Shown here piece after piece: positions 43,901 to 53,181 of a stretch of 64,000 nucleotides of DNA. Position 1 is the stretch's first letter, and every line of letters begins with the position of its first letter. Source of the DNA: Shewanella sp. GD04112 (GTDB lineage Bacteria > Pseudomonadota > Gammaproteobacteria > Enterobacterales > Shewanellaceae); assembly GCF_029835735.1 (NCBI RefSeq), contig NZ_JAOEAL010000001.1, positions 3,844,001-3,908,000 on the forward strand, read 5' to 3'. The notes beneath the pieces were generated by a model. That model ran no database searches. It was not told where the DNA came from and was given only the letters and a program-made list of their open reading frames with translations. The translations under genes and the position numbers were made by a program.

Positions 43901-46035
43901 GTCCAATCCTTGTGCGCTTGACGCAGCAGCGCCATAGAGCCCGCAACGTGCGGCGACGCCATAGAGGTACCACTCATGATGGTGAAATCACCTGACGCAG
44001 ATGAAGCACTGAATGGATGTTCGTCAGCAAAAGCCGCGTAAATATCCACACCAGGAGCAGCAACCGCAGGAATTAGCGCTTCAGGCGTTGAAGTACTTGG
44101 ACCACGTGATGAGAATGGAGCTAACCAATCTGCTTCAGCTGCATCCAAACGGCGTTCGATATCGGTTGCAGTAATGGTCAGCATATGGCCAGTACCTTTG
44201 TTCAACCAACCATAAAGACCACTGCCGTTGGCGGTTCCCCAATTTTCTTGAGTGATATGAATAGCAGGTACTGAATAAGATACCGCAGGTACAATCGCTT
44301 CATTCTTAGCGAAGTTGTACAGGATCATACCATCGGCACCGCCAGCCTTGACGTTATCAGCCTTAACGCTACGGGCAATACCTGTAGAACTTTTCGTGTC
44401 ATTACGACGGCAAGCGACGATCACTTTGTCATCGGTAGGATTACCATTGGCATCTTTCCAAACGAAGGTATCTGCTGGGAATGGGTTTGCGCAGAATTCA
44501 TCTTTGAAGTTTGCAGCGATAACCACGTGACCAGTCACAGATTCTTTGTTAATCACACCACCAGTGATTTCACTCCATGCTGGAGTTGTTGCTCCACCAA
44601 TAGGTTCAACCAGCTTAGTGGTAATATCGATTACACGATCATGGGTTGTCGCTGCGGCACTTAATAGCCAAGGAGAAGCATGGTCAATTTTACCGAAGTA
44701 TTCTGCAGCACTATTATATTGGCCTGAGTTCCCCGCGGCGACAGCAACAGAGATACCCGCTTCACGGGCTGCAAGGAAAGCTAATTGAACGTCATCTGCC
44801 CAAGGATTGGATTCCTGACCACCAATAGAGAAGTTGATAACGTCAACGCCGTCTTTGATCGCATCTTCAATACCCGCAACCAGAGCTTCGCCAGGACAAC
44901 CTGCACCGAAATCGTTGTCAGGAAGACAAACTTGATAAGAGATGATGTTAGCGTGCGGCGCCACACCGCTGATGCGAGGGAATAAACCTGCCTTGATCAC
45001 TGTACCGTCAGACGCTTGGCTCGCGGCTTCAGGCGCGACATAATCCACGTTTAATAATACGTTACCCGCCGCAGTTGACGCCGTGTGTGAGCCGTGACCT
45101 TGGTAGTCTTCACCCACAGCAGGGCGTACCACACCAAAAGAGCCATCAGCAAAGCTGTCGGTGATCACAGGGTAAGAACGCACACCGATTAACTTATCGT
45201 TACATAGGGTTTCAAAACCAGCCTTAGTACAGTCACCGACGAAGGTTCCTGTTCCCCAAGGGTTGATGTGTTTATAACCATCATCGCCTTGTACGGCGAA
45301 CGAACGGTGATCCGTGTTTACACCAGTATCTATTATACCCATGATAATGCCTTCACCTTGATAAGGCAGGCCATCAGGAGTCGATTCACCGTTCCAAATT
45401 TTATCAGCTTGGATCAGCTGAGGACCTGCATCAGACTGTAATGAGTAGGTCTTTGATAAACGAACTGAAGCAACATTAGGCAGCTCTGCAACACGCTGCG
45501 CTTCTTCCTGCGTCATTGCGATAGAGAAACCGTTTACCGCGTTAGTAAACTGTTGGCGAGCATGACGCGCACCTACATTAGACCGAATATCAGCCAAAAC
45601 TTGCTTTTGGCTGTTTAGCAGTTGAGTGCGGTAGTTTTGTATTGCACGGTTTGCAGGTTGACCAGCCACAAACAATTTAGAAGATTTAACCGCTCTCGCA
45701 GAATCGTTAGCCGTGCCTAACAGCTCTGCACTCACCTGCGCCAATGGCTTTTGATTCAAGCGGACAATATAAACTTGCTCGCCAGTCAAACCTTCCTCGT
45801 ATTGAAACTTCTGACTTTGAGGATTGATTTGAATGTTGAGACCTACGCCTTGAGTGTTTTCAGAGGCTTTGATTTGCTCAGCGTTTAATTCATTGATCTG
45901 TTCAGGTGTTAACTGCAAACCTTTAATTTTTTGTACTTGGTTCTTATGTACATCGCCAATGCTTGCAGCTGCCTGCATAGCACCAGCACCATAAAGGGCG
46001 GCAGCAACAGTGTAAGTTATTAACTTCAGCTTCAC
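40924..46035 (-). CDS. Secreted subtilisin-family (S8) protease with GlyGly-CTERM tail, paralogue 1
   Basis: The 1703-residue precursor has a signal peptide, an inhibitor I9-like propeptide (about 85-195), and an S8 catalytic domain with Asp236 (GIIDTGVNTDHRSF), His314 (GHGSHTAS) and Ser691 (GTSMASPHVAGS). A protease-associated (PA) insert lies between His and Ser (around 530-610, AGGADGMILYN). After the catalytic domain come about 900 residues of beta-rich modules, a cadherin-like repeat (NFHGDVEVTVTVSDVENP), and a tail DSGGALGGLSMLLALGALIR plus basic residues, the GlyGly-CTERM pattern for type II-secreted surface proteins. It is the tandem partner of the gene at 46519. Confidence 0.95.
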   Translation of the reverse strand: MKLKLITYTVAAALYGAGAMQAAASIGDVHKNQVQKIKGLQLTPEQINELNAEQIKASENTQGVGLNIQINPQSQKFQYEEGLTGEQVYIVRLNQKPLAQVSAELLGTANDSARAVKSSKLFVAGQPANRAIQNYRTQLLNSQKQVLADIRSNVGARHARQQFTNAVNGFSIAMTQEEAQRVAELPNVASVRLSKTYSLQSDAGPQLIQADKIWNGESTPDGLPYQGEGIIMGIIDTGVNTDHRSFAVQGDDGYKHINPWGTGTFVGDCTKAGFETLCNDKLIGVRSYPVITDSFADGSFGVVRPAVGEDYQGHGSHTASTAAGNVLLNVDYVAPEAASQASDGTVIKAGLFPRISGVAPHANIISYQVCLPDNDFGAGCPGEALVAGIEDAIKDGVDVINFSIGGQESNPWADDVQLAFLAAREAGISVAVAAGNSGQYNSAAEYFGKIDHASPWLLSAAATTHDRVIDITTKLVEPIGGATTPAWSEITGGVINKESVTGHVVIAANFKDEFCANPFPADTFVWKDANGNPTDDKVIVACRRNDTKSSTGIARSVKADNVKAGGADGMILYNFAKNEAIVPAVSYSVPAIHITQENWGTANGSGLYGWLNKGTGHMLTITATDIERRLDAAEADWLAPFSSRGPSTSTPEALIPAVAAPGVDIYAAFADEHPFSASSASGDFTIMSGTSMASPHVAGSMALLRQAHKDWTATEVQSALAMTTENKVQYRRLNEATGDVELASTYRAGTGRINVKNAVNAGFVMDETIENFKAADPNNGGVLHKLNIPQLVNFECKPKCQWIRTIRATKDGTWSVTNGDVINWNMDSQNQIVQNGVTIKVSPSEFTLAAGETQDIVIEASIMDTQDPFSNAEVELHSNLIFTEISNNAPEAHWPIVFKYDNNDMPSSLKSTAHRNNASAMIKGINLPESDNIHGRIFQAVKADVKTIILPKDDDKVYPWASTGSEGLDPEQIIDEATHVEMIEVPAGSRRLIVETFGRAKSALEGDFDIGNANIYVGKDYNGNGQADPFEELLCVSNDSLFNNFCNINDPEEGTYWAIIYNPRKGKSTNNWYAGVMETFQYAATVVSGQVANNMSVDVPASNGTEAVAINVNWDMPEMSEGDIYYSLIDFGTSAVNAGNIGKVAYKLERGVNDVHLEVPQTKALVGQYVPFTFKVQPNDSGADRAFTIEANIPEGLSLKAEEVFTSSSATVKDIKVEGRKLTISGVQPNTLGKYAQYNITTNIEDPMCKTPNFGNENPGGYVDLEEFGIYPTLSGFEPTELGSNGKVTTGNTNNIRYQTGNVLPIKTLFGGAYTGFHLYNNAEEMNVWNDNAIQIHGTGIVTLYNQKFFYGWHDIFPYLNAPFSSMGVLWRGTDYRGTNSDLMSVPKVVTSKEIAGISVGSTSDGWAIIEYDNARSYGQLANNATTNAKQWEERDDRYDFELLFNVNTRYGDGEYEMIMAYDNIDFGTQDDRGSIGVQGFKGPLSLLGPANGYKGQQFAFNGLKDKIHNGLVICYDYVGPESSQFEVTAWTKVATNAPGKALTVDAVSQVDGMANISMSRTVTVPSNITVARIANQTIAENTSLEGLKVIYADEQNSVNKITVTGEHISAVVNGNTSGSSITITPEANFHGDVEVTVTVSDVENPADAASTSFMLTVESDGVEPTTPPVTPDPDTNKDSGGALGGLSMLLALGALIRRRKTH

Positions 46036-46140
46036 TTTGCTTCTCCATTATTGTTGTAGTTGGTCATTTATCACACGACCTAACTGCCTGGTGGCGCCCT
46101 AATCTAAACACCAACGAATTAAAACACTCAGCACTTTGAC

Positions 46141-46156
46141 GTAACATTTTGTACAC
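46141..46156. promoter_or_regulatory. Shared direct-repeat element, site 1
   Basis: GTAACATTTTGTACAC lies 106 bp upstream of the protease 1 start codon. It matches sites 51741-51756 and 51810-51825, in which GTA(G/A)CA recurs at a 10-bp period. Such spacing is typical of OmpR-family response regulator binding. Confidence 0.5.
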
Positions 46157-46436
46157 AAAAACAAAGCTAAATAGGAAACTTTTGGCAAACAAACAATAGC
46201 GGCTCAGTATTTTTCTTTGAAAAACATCAAATAAAAACAAAACATATCGATTACAAACGAAGAATCAGAGAATCACACTAAGCCAAAATCTTAGACATTG
46301 TTTTAATTGTTATTTTTGTATCAAAAGCAATTAAGTAATGAGATATATCAGGCTGGCAGAGAGAATAAACCGAAATACAACAAACCAGAGTAGGTATGGA
46401 TTGAACCATCACACTGTCGTTTCGAATAGAATCACA

Positions 46437-46590
46437 AAACAAAAAAGCCGGCAAAATCCATTTGCCGGCATCCTAAATTCAGGATAAATATCAATTGACT
46501 AGGAAGTCAAACCCATGATTAGTGAGTTTTTCTTCTTCTGATCAATGCCCCGAGAGCCAGTAGCATAGATAAACCACCTAAAGCACCACC
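46437..46590. repeat. 154-bp direct repeat at the 3' end of protease gene 2
   Basis: Identical to 40842-40995. It includes the terminator and the codons of the C-terminal sorting tail. Beyond it, the codons of the preceding cadherin-like module are also nearly identical between the two genes. Confidence 0.95.
46442..46470 (-). terminator. Terminator of the second S8 protease gene
   Basis: The same GCCGGCAAA/TTTGCCGGC hairpin with a T-run on the minus strand as at 40848-40876. Confidence 0.9.
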
Positions 46591-49500
46591 ACTGCTTTCT
46601 TCAGACGGTGTTTCTGGTGTAGTCGGTGTTACAGGCACTGTCGGTTCAACACCATCGGATTCAACGGTCAGCATAAAGCTGGTGCTCGCTGCATCGGCTG
46701 GGTTTTCCACATCACTCACAGTCACTGTGACTTCTACGTCGCCGTGGAAGTTAGCTTCTGGTGTAATAGTGATGGTTGAACCTGAAGTGTTGCCATTTAC
46801 CACAGCGCTGATGTGCTCACCCGTTACGGTGATCTTATTCACGCTGTTTTGCTCGTCGGCAAACACAACCTTCAGACCTTCTAAGCTCGTGTTTTCCGCA
46901 ATCGTTTGGTCGGCAATCGCACCAATGCTGATGTTAGAGGGCACAGTCACGCTGTGGCTCATATTGATATCAGCCATACCATCGACTTGGCTAACCGCAT
47001 CAACCGTCAGCACTTGGCCTGCAGCAGTGTTTTTAACTGTCGTCCAAGCCGTCACTTCAAATTGTGATGACTCTGGGCCAACGTAGTCGTAACAAATCAC
47101 AAGACCATTGCTGATTTTGTCCTTCAGGTTATCGAAGGCGTATTGCTCACCGAGATATTTCTGCAGTGGGCCATAGGCATATAGACCACCTTGGAAGCCT
47201 TGCAGACCGATAGAGCCACGACCATCTTGTGAACCGAAGTTGATATTGTCGTAGGCCATCATCATCTCGTACTCACCGTCACCGAAGCGGGTGTTCACGT
47301 TGAAGATAAGCTCGAAGTCGAATCTATCGTCCTTCTCTTCCCATTGGTAAACACGGTTTGCATCGTATCCTAATGGCTTGTAAGAACGAGCATTATCGTA
47401 TTCCAAGATACCCCAACCCGTTTGAGTACTCGCGATAGAGATACCCGCACGTTCAGCTGATGTATTAACCAATGGCGCACTCAGAATATCTTGAGTCGCA
47501 CCAGCACCTAGGCCAAATCCACGCCACAGCATACCGATAGCGGCGTATGGGAAGCTGTTGTACGGGAAGATGTCATGGTACGGATAGAAGAATGGCTGCC
47601 CTTGGAATAAGGACACAATACCGTGGCCACGAATATCCAGTGAGTTTTGTTTATAGATGTTGATTTGGTCTTGGTTGTTATACAGGTGGAAACGATCATA
47701 AGTACCACCAAACACAGTGCTAATTGGTAAGGTAATACCGTTGCGATATAGGATGTTATTATCCTTACCGCTCAACGCTTTACCGTTAGATCCATACTCA
47801 ACAGGCGCAAAACCACTGAAGATTGGGTAGATAGCAAACTCTTCTAAGTTCACATAACCGCCCGGTTTCTTGTTACCAAAGTTTGGCGTACGGCACATAG
47901 CGTCATCAATGTTAGTGGTGACGTTGTAACGTGGCTCAAGATCGCTGGTATCGGGTTGAATACCACTGATAGTGAGTTTGCCATTTTCCAGTTTCACATC
48001 CTTAACTATGGCGCTTGAAGAAGTCAGTACATCTTCTGGGCGTAGGCTTAATCCAGCCGGAATGTTCGCAACTATGCTAAATGCACGGTCAACACCGGTA
48101 TCGTTAGGTTGTACCTCGAAGGTAAATGGAATCTGGTCACCCGCAACCGCCGCCGTTTGGGTGGCGTCTAAGTGCACATCATCGATGCCGCGCTCGAGTT
48201 TAAAGGCAACTTTACCAATGTTACCCGCGTTCACCTCTGAGGTTCCGAAGTCCAGTAGCGAGTAGTACACGTCACCTTCTTTCATCTCTGGCATATCCCA
48301 ATTGACTTTAATATCAACAGGATCGCGACCATTGCTCGCAGGTACTTCAACACTCATATCGCTCGCAACGTCATCGGTAACGATGGTCGTCGCATATTGG
48401 AAGGTTTCTTCCATCGCATTGTAATAGCTGTTCGCAGCAGTGCCTTTTCTTGGGTTGTAGAACAACGCCCAATACTGACCTTCTTCTGGTTGGTTAATAT
48501 TACAGAAGTTGTTGTATTGGATGTGGTTAGACACGCAGAGCAATTCTTCGAAAGGATCGGCCTTACCGTTCCCGTTATAGTCCTTACCGACGTAAACAAT
48601 GAGGTTACCTTTGTCTAAATTCTCGATAATCGCAGACTTAGTCGTACCGAATGATTCGACGATTAAACGGCGCGCATTGGCAGGCACATCAATCATTTCC
48701 ACATGAGTCGCTTCGTCGAGACGCTGATCCATCGGGATCGTTAAATCAGTATTACTTGCCCAAGGGAAGTTACCATCGTCATCCTTTGGCAGCACCACGG
48801 TTTTCACATCCGCTTTCACTGGATTGAAGATACGACCATGGATGTTGTCACCCTCAGGTAAATCAATACCTTTGATCACAGCATTGGCATTGTTACGGTG
48901 AGCCACTGCGCTTAAGCGTCCTGGCATGCCGTTTTTGTCGTATTTAAAGACCACAGGCCAATGCGCCTCAGAGGCTTTGCCGCTCGCTTCGGTGAAGATC
49001 AGGTTTGAATGCAGCTCAACTTCGGCGTTACTAAACCAGTCTTGGGTATCCATGATTGATGCTTCAACCACGATATCCATGGTCTCGCCCGCCGCTAAGG
49101 TAAACTCGCTTGGTGACACCTTAATCGACACACCGTTTTGGACTAACTGTGAACGTGAATCCACGCTCCAGTTGATGACATCACCGTTAGTGACGCTCCA
49201 AGTACCGTCTTTGGTCGCCTTAATGGTACGGATCCATTGACACTTAGGCTTACATTCGAAGTTCACTAATTGTGGGATGTTCAACTTATGAACCGCGCCA
49301 CCATTGTGTGGATCCGCCGCCTTGAAGTTATCGACGGTTTCATCCATCACAAAGCCCGCATTCACCGCATTGGCCACGTTGATACGGCCAGTACCCGCGC
49401 GGTAAGTTGAGGCTAATGCCACATCGCCCTTAGGATCGTCGAGTCTGTGGTAGCGGACTTTATTCTCCGCCGTCATCGCTAAGGCAGACTGGATTTCCGT

Positions 49501-51636
49501 CGCGCTCCTGCTAGGCTGAGCTTGGCGTAATAACGCCATCGAACCCGCCACATGCGGCGATGCCATTGAGGTACCACTTAAGAAGGCAAAGTCACCCGAT
49601 GATGGTGAGGCACTGAATGGATGCTCGTCGGCAAAGGCCGCATAGATGTTCACGCCAGGAGCCGCAACCGCAGGGATTAAGGCTTCAGGCGTTGATGGGC
49701 TTGGGCCACGAGAGGAGAACGCCGCTAACCAATCGGCACGCTCTGGATCTAAAGTGCGCTCAATTTGCGTATCAGAAATGGTCAATACATGATTGCTGCC
49801 CTTAGCCAACCAATCACTTAAACCATAACCCGCCATGCCGTTATCGTAACGACCGTCCCACTCTTCCTTAGTAATATGAATACTCGGAACTGAGTAAGAA
49901 GCCGTTGGCACCAGCGCATCACCGTTAGCATAGTTATACATGATCATGCCGTCGGCGCCGCCCGCTTTGATGTTGTCAGCCTTAGCTGAGCGCGCAATAC
50001 CGTTGGCATCGCTTAAGCTGTTACGCTTACAAACCACAATTACATCAGTTGGGTTACCGTCGCCATCCTTAAGGTCGAAGGTACCAGCAGGGAAAGGCGT
50101 GCCACAAAACTCATCGCCGTAATCCTTAGCATTGACCACCATGCCAGTCACAGACGCGCTGTTAATCGCGCCGCCAACAATTTCGCTCCATTTTGGCGCT
50201 TCGTTGCCGCCCATAGGATCCGTTAGCTTAGTTTCAATTTCCACTTCACGGGCATGGGTGCTAGCCGCCACGTTCATTAACCAAGGTGATGCGTGGTCAA
50301 TCAGACCAAAATATTCTTTATAACCCGCTGGTTGGCCTGAGTTACCCGCCGCCACTGCGACAGAAATACCGGCTTCGCGAGCAGATAAGAAGGCTAATTC
50401 CACATCATCTACCCAAGGGTTTGAATCTTGGCCACCGATGGAGAAGTTGATGACATCAACGCCATCGTTAATCGCATCTTCAATACCGGCAATCAGCGCC
50501 TCACCTGGACAACCTGCATTCAGCTGGTTATCCGGATGACACACTTGGTAAGCGACGATGTTCGCATGGGGCGCGACACCACTCATACGGGGGAATAACT
50601 TAGGTTTAATCACAGAACCATCGGATACCGCTTTACCGCCATCGGGGCTAATATAGTCGACATCGAACAGTACGTTACCCGCTGCGGTAGAAGCAACGTG
50701 TGAACCGTGGCCTTGATAGTCTTCACCCACGGCTGGACGAGTTGCTCCATAGGCACCGTTGGTAAAGTTATCGGTAATAACTGGGTATGAGCGAACGCCA
50801 ATTAACTTGTCGTTACACATGGTTTCAAAACCGCTCTTGGTACAGTCACCAATGTAGTTACCTGCGCCCCAAGGGTTGCTGTGCTTATAGCCATCTTCAC
50901 CGACAGCAGCAAATGAGCGGTGATCTGAGTTAATCCCGGTATCGACGATACCAACAATAATCCCCTCACCTTTGTAAGGCACGGCTTCAGTCGCTTCACC
51001 CGACCAAATCTTATCGGCTTGGATAAGCTCAGGGCCCGCATCCGAGAATAGCTCATAGTTTTTCGAGCGACGCACCGAAGACACATTGGCTAACTGAGAC
51101 ACACGCTGCGCCTCTTCCTGTGTCATCGCCATCGAGAAACCGTTCACCGCATTAGTAAATTGTTGGCGAACTTGGCGCGCACCGACGGTCGATTGAATAT
51201 CGGCAATCACTTGTCTTTGGCTATCGAGTAAGCGGCTACGGTAGTTCTTTACCGCGCTACTTGCAGGTTGTCCAGCAACGAATAATTTTTGGCTTGACGA
51301 TTTCGCAACGGTTTTGCTGGCATTGGTGCTAGCAAACAGTTCCGTACTCACTTGTGCCAGTGGTTTTTGGTTTAAGCGAACGATGTAGATCTGCTCACCG
51401 GTCAAACCTTCCTCATATTCGAATTTGTTAGCTTGAGGGGTAATTTGAAGGTTGAGTCCAACCCCTTGTGCCGAATCATCGATCTCGGCTTGGGGAGCAT
51501 TTAACTTTGCAATTTGTTCTGGTGTTAACTGCAAACCTTTAAGTTGATGTACATCGCCTATGCTAGCAGCAGCCTGCATAGCACCAGCACCATAAAGGGC
51601 GGCAGCAATAGTACAAGTTAGTATTTTAAGCTTCAC
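46519..51636 (-). CDS. Secreted subtilisin-family (S8) protease with GlyGly-CTERM tail, paralogue 2
   Basis: The 1705-residue precursor has the same layout as its neighbour at 40924: signal peptide, I9-like propeptide, S8 domain with Asp in GIVDTGINSDHRSF, His in GHGSHVAS and Ser690 in GTSMASPHVAGS, PA insert, long beta-rich region, cadherin-like module and a GGALGGLSMLLALGALIR sorting tail. All catalytic residues are intact, so both paralogues should be active. Divergence is spread over the protein but almost vanishes in the last hundred codons. Such enzymes digest extracellular protein; the linker before the tail (VPVTPTTPETPSEESSGG) is proline/threonine-rich. The promoter carries the shared direct-repeat element. 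Confidence 0.95.
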   Translation of the reverse strand: MKLKILTCTIAAALYGAGAMQAAASIGDVHQLKGLQLTPEQIAKLNAPQAEIDDSAQGVGLNLQITPQANKFEYEEGLTGEQIYIVRLNQKPLAQVSTELFASTNASKTVAKSSSQKLFVAGQPASSAVKNYRSRLLDSQRQVIADIQSTVGARQVRQQFTNAVNGFSMAMTQEEAQRVSQLANVSSVRRSKNYELFSDAGPELIQADKIWSGEATEAVPYKGEGIIVGIVDTGINSDHRSFAAVGEDGYKHSNPWGAGNYIGDCTKSGFETMCNDKLIGVRSYPVITDNFTNGAYGATRPAVGEDYQGHGSHVASTAAGNVLFDVDYISPDGGKAVSDGSVIKPKLFPRMSGVAPHANIVAYQVCHPDNQLNAGCPGEALIAGIEDAINDGVDVINFSIGGQDSNPWVDDVELAFLSAREAGISVAVAAGNSGQPAGYKEYFGLIDHASPWLMNVAASTHAREVEIETKLTDPMGGNEAPKWSEIVGGAINSASVTGMVVNAKDYGDEFCGTPFPAGTFDLKDGDGNPTDVIVVCKRNSLSDANGIARSAKADNIKAGGADGMIMYNYANGDALVPTASYSVPSIHITKEEWDGRYDNGMAGYGLSDWLAKGSNHVLTISDTQIERTLDPERADWLAAFSSRGPSPSTPEALIPAVAAPGVNIYAAFADEHPFSASPSSGDFAFLSGTSMASPHVAGSMALLRQAQPSRSATEIQSALAMTAENKVRYHRLDDPKGDVALASTYRAGTGRINVANAVNAGFVMDETVDNFKAADPHNGGAVHKLNIPQLVNFECKPKCQWIRTIKATKDGTWSVTNGDVINWSVDSRSQLVQNGVSIKVSPSEFTLAAGETMDIVVEASIMDTQDWFSNAEVELHSNLIFTEASGKASEAHWPVVFKYDKNGMPGRLSAVAHRNNANAVIKGIDLPEGDNIHGRIFNPVKADVKTVVLPKDDDGNFPWASNTDLTIPMDQRLDEATHVEMIDVPANARRLIVESFGTTKSAIIENLDKGNLIVYVGKDYNGNGKADPFEELLCVSNHIQYNNFCNINQPEEGQYWALFYNPRKGTAANSYYNAMEETFQYATTIVTDDVASDMSVEVPASNGRDPVDIKVNWDMPEMKEGDVYYSLLDFGTSEVNAGNIGKVAFKLERGIDDVHLDATQTAAVAGDQIPFTFEVQPNDTGVDRAFSIVANIPAGLSLRPEDVLTSSSAIVKDVKLENGKLTISGIQPDTSDLEPRYNVTTNIDDAMCRTPNFGNKKPGGYVNLEEFAIYPIFSGFAPVEYGSNGKALSGKDNNILYRNGITLPISTVFGGTYDRFHLYNNQDQINIYKQNSLDIRGHGIVSLFQGQPFFYPYHDIFPYNSFPYAAIGMLWRGFGLGAGATQDILSAPLVNTSAERAGISIASTQTGWGILEYDNARSYKPLGYDANRVYQWEEKDDRFDFELIFNVNTRFGDGEYEMMMAYDNINFGSQDGRGSIGLQGFQGGLYAYGPLQKYLGEQYAFDNLKDKISNGLVICYDYVGPESSQFEVTAWTTVKNTAAGQVLTVDAVSQVDGMADINMSHSVTVPSNISIGAIADQTIAENTSLEGLKVVFADEQNSVNKITVTGEHISAVVNGNTSGSTITITPEANFHGDVEVTVTVSDVENPADAASTSFMLTVESDGVEPTVPVTPTTPETPSEESSGGALGGLSMLLALGALIRRRKTH

Positions 51637-51740
51637 TTTGCTTTCTCCATTATTGTTATCGCAAGCCGTTTATCACGGACAAGCTGCCTAGCGGCCAACC
51701 ATCTAAGCACTCAAGCTGGAGAAAACAGCAACACTTTTAC

Positions 51741-51756
51741 GTAGCATTTTGTACAA
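51741..51756. promoter_or_regulatory. Shared direct-repeat element, site 2
   Basis: GTAGCATTTTGTACAA lies 105 bp upstream of the protease 2 start codon, the same distance as site 1 from protease 1. Confidence 0.5.
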
Positions 51757-51809
51757 TTTATTAACACAACAAAAACATATCGATTACATAAAAGCTTACC
51801 GACAAAGAT

Positions 51810-51825
51810 GTAGCATTTTGTAGCA
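51810..51825. promoter_or_regulatory. Shared direct-repeat element, site 3
   Basis: GTAGCA-TTTT-GTAGCA is a perfect direct repeat with a four-base spacer and lies 105 bp upstream of the mipA start codon. It is the most regular of the three copies. Confidence 0.55.
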
Positions 51826-51929
51826 CCATGAATAATTATGCTTAAATTCTGTGAACAAAATGATAGGCTGAGGCTCGTCTTAATGCGGTTTAGCAATGCA
51901 TTTAAACAACATTGGGGATTATCTAAGAA

Positions 51930-52772
51930 GTGACAGTTAACGTCAGAAAACAATGTTTACCACTCGTACTACTACTGAGTTGGTGCACCACACTGCAAGC
52001 TAAAGAAATTGAAACAGTTTCCGCCGGAGACTGGCAGATTTCCCTTGCCGCAGGTTATGGCGCACTCGAAAACCCAAGGGCAAAAGTTGAAAATATCAAC
52101 ACTTGGATACTGCCCACTTGGTATTACTACGGTGAGAACTTTTATGTCGAAAACTTCACCTTAGGTTACAGCCTGTACGAGTCAGAAAGCTTTATTGTCG
52201 ACCTACAGACGCGTTTTAATGAGGACGGTTTTTTCTACGAATTCGATGGACTGAATAAACTATTACTGAGTGATATTTTAGGTTATACCCCAGTGAAGCA
52301 GCCCATCAATCCTAAAGTCGTCAAATTCGAGGAAATTGAACGCAATCTTTCCTACCTAGGTGGACTCAATGCCACTTGGGTGACGCCCTATCTCGATATC
52401 AGCCTAGGTTACTTCCACGATATTACTGGCGTTCACCAAGGTAATGAGATCCAGCTTAGACTCAAACGCAGTCAGGCGTTTTCATGGGGGGCGCTCGGCT
52501 TTGAGATTGGGGCAATTCGAAAGAGTGAAAACCTCGTCGGCTACTACTATCAGCTCACTAAAGAGGAAGAAGGCCCGCTGCGAACCAAATATCAACCCTC
52601 AGCCGCCATCAATTACCATGCCCGCAGCGTGGTCAATGTGCCCATTTTCGACAGCGTTAATTTTGTGGCTATACTCGAATATACTTGGTTAGGACAAGAA
52701 ATCACTGACAGCGTATTGATAGATAAAGCTGGCTATGTTTCTGGATTTGTTGGAATTAGCTATGACTTCTAA
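51930..52772 (+). CDS. MipA/OmpV family outer-membrane protein
   Basis: The 280-residue product has a signal peptide ending around LQAKE, then alternating beta-strand sequence with aromatic girdles (SLAAGYGALENP, WILPTWYYYGENFYVENFTLGY) and ends in a C-terminal phenylalanine (GISYDF), typical for a small outer-membrane barrel. The pattern matches MipA/OmpV proteins, some of which scaffold murein hydrolases and others respond to antibiotics or metals. The start is a GTG at 51930 since no in-frame ATG lies near; a ribosome site is only weakly visible. First gene of a four-gene operon that ends with a two-component system. Confidence 0.9.
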   Translation: MTVNVRKQCLPLVLLLSWCTTLQAKEIETVSAGDWQISLAAGYGALENPRAKVENINTWILPTWYYYGENFYVENFTLGYSLYESESFIVDLQTRFNEDGFFYEFDGLNKLLLSDILGYTPVKQPINPKVVKFEEIERNLSYLGGLNATWVTPYLDISLGYFHDITGVHQGNEIQLRLKRSQAFSWGALGFEIGAIRKSENLVGYYYQLTKEEEGPLRTKYQPSAAINYHARSVVNVPIFDSVNFVAILEYTWLGQEITDSVLIDKAGYVSGFVGISYDF

Positions 52773-53181
52773 GGCATACCATTCCAATTCGCTGTGGCTC
52801 ACCTACTGCACCTATTGCAGCTTAATGATTGCTTGTTTCGTCAGCCTATCTTGCCTCGCCGACGAACTGAGGATCACGCCAAATACCTGTGCAGTGACAC
52901 TAGAAAAGCCCGACTGCCACTTAGACTTACTCATTGAATATCAATCGGATATTCCGCAATCACTCTGTGTATGGCTCACGACAGAAACCGTTGCTATCGC
53001 CTGCTTTCAAGATCGGCTCGATTTTAAATACCAAATACAACTGACCTTAGCGAAAGATACCTTGTTCGAACTCAGGGATCCTAAAAACAATAGCTTAGTG
53101 ACCACCGCATTAGTCAAAGTCGCTAAGTTTGAACCCGCCAACCCCAGAAGACGTCGTGGACTGAACTGGAACTTATTATGA
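52762..53181 (+). CDS. DUF3019 protein, exported
   Basis: From the ATG at 52762 the product has 139 residues: an N-terminal hydrophobic export segment (LTYCTYCSLMIACFVSLSCLA) followed by a small domain with four cysteines (NTCAVTL, PDCHLDL, SLCVWL, IACFQD) and a basic RRRRG near the end. This matches the DUF3019 family, which is found beside MipA and two-component genes in Shewanella and relatives. Function is unknown. The start overlaps the mipA stop by eleven bases and the stop overlaps the response regulator start by four, so translation is coupled through the operon. Confidence 0.82.
   Translation: MTSKAYHSNSLWLTYCTYCSLMIACFVSLSCLADELRITPNTCAVTLEKPDCHLDLLIEYQSDIPQSLCVWLTTETVAIACFQDRLDFKYQIQLTLAKDTLFELRDPKNNSLVTTALVKVAKFEPANPRRRRGLNWNLL

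Larger units (their letters stand above)
46036..46518. other. Intergenic region between the two S8 protease genes
   Basis: No gene is present in this 483-bp region. It holds the promoter of protease 1 on its left, including the GTAACATTTTGTACAC element at 46141-46156 and an AACATATCGATTACA stretch (46241-46255) shared with the promoter of protease 2, and the terminator of protease 2 on its right. Confidence 0.7.
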
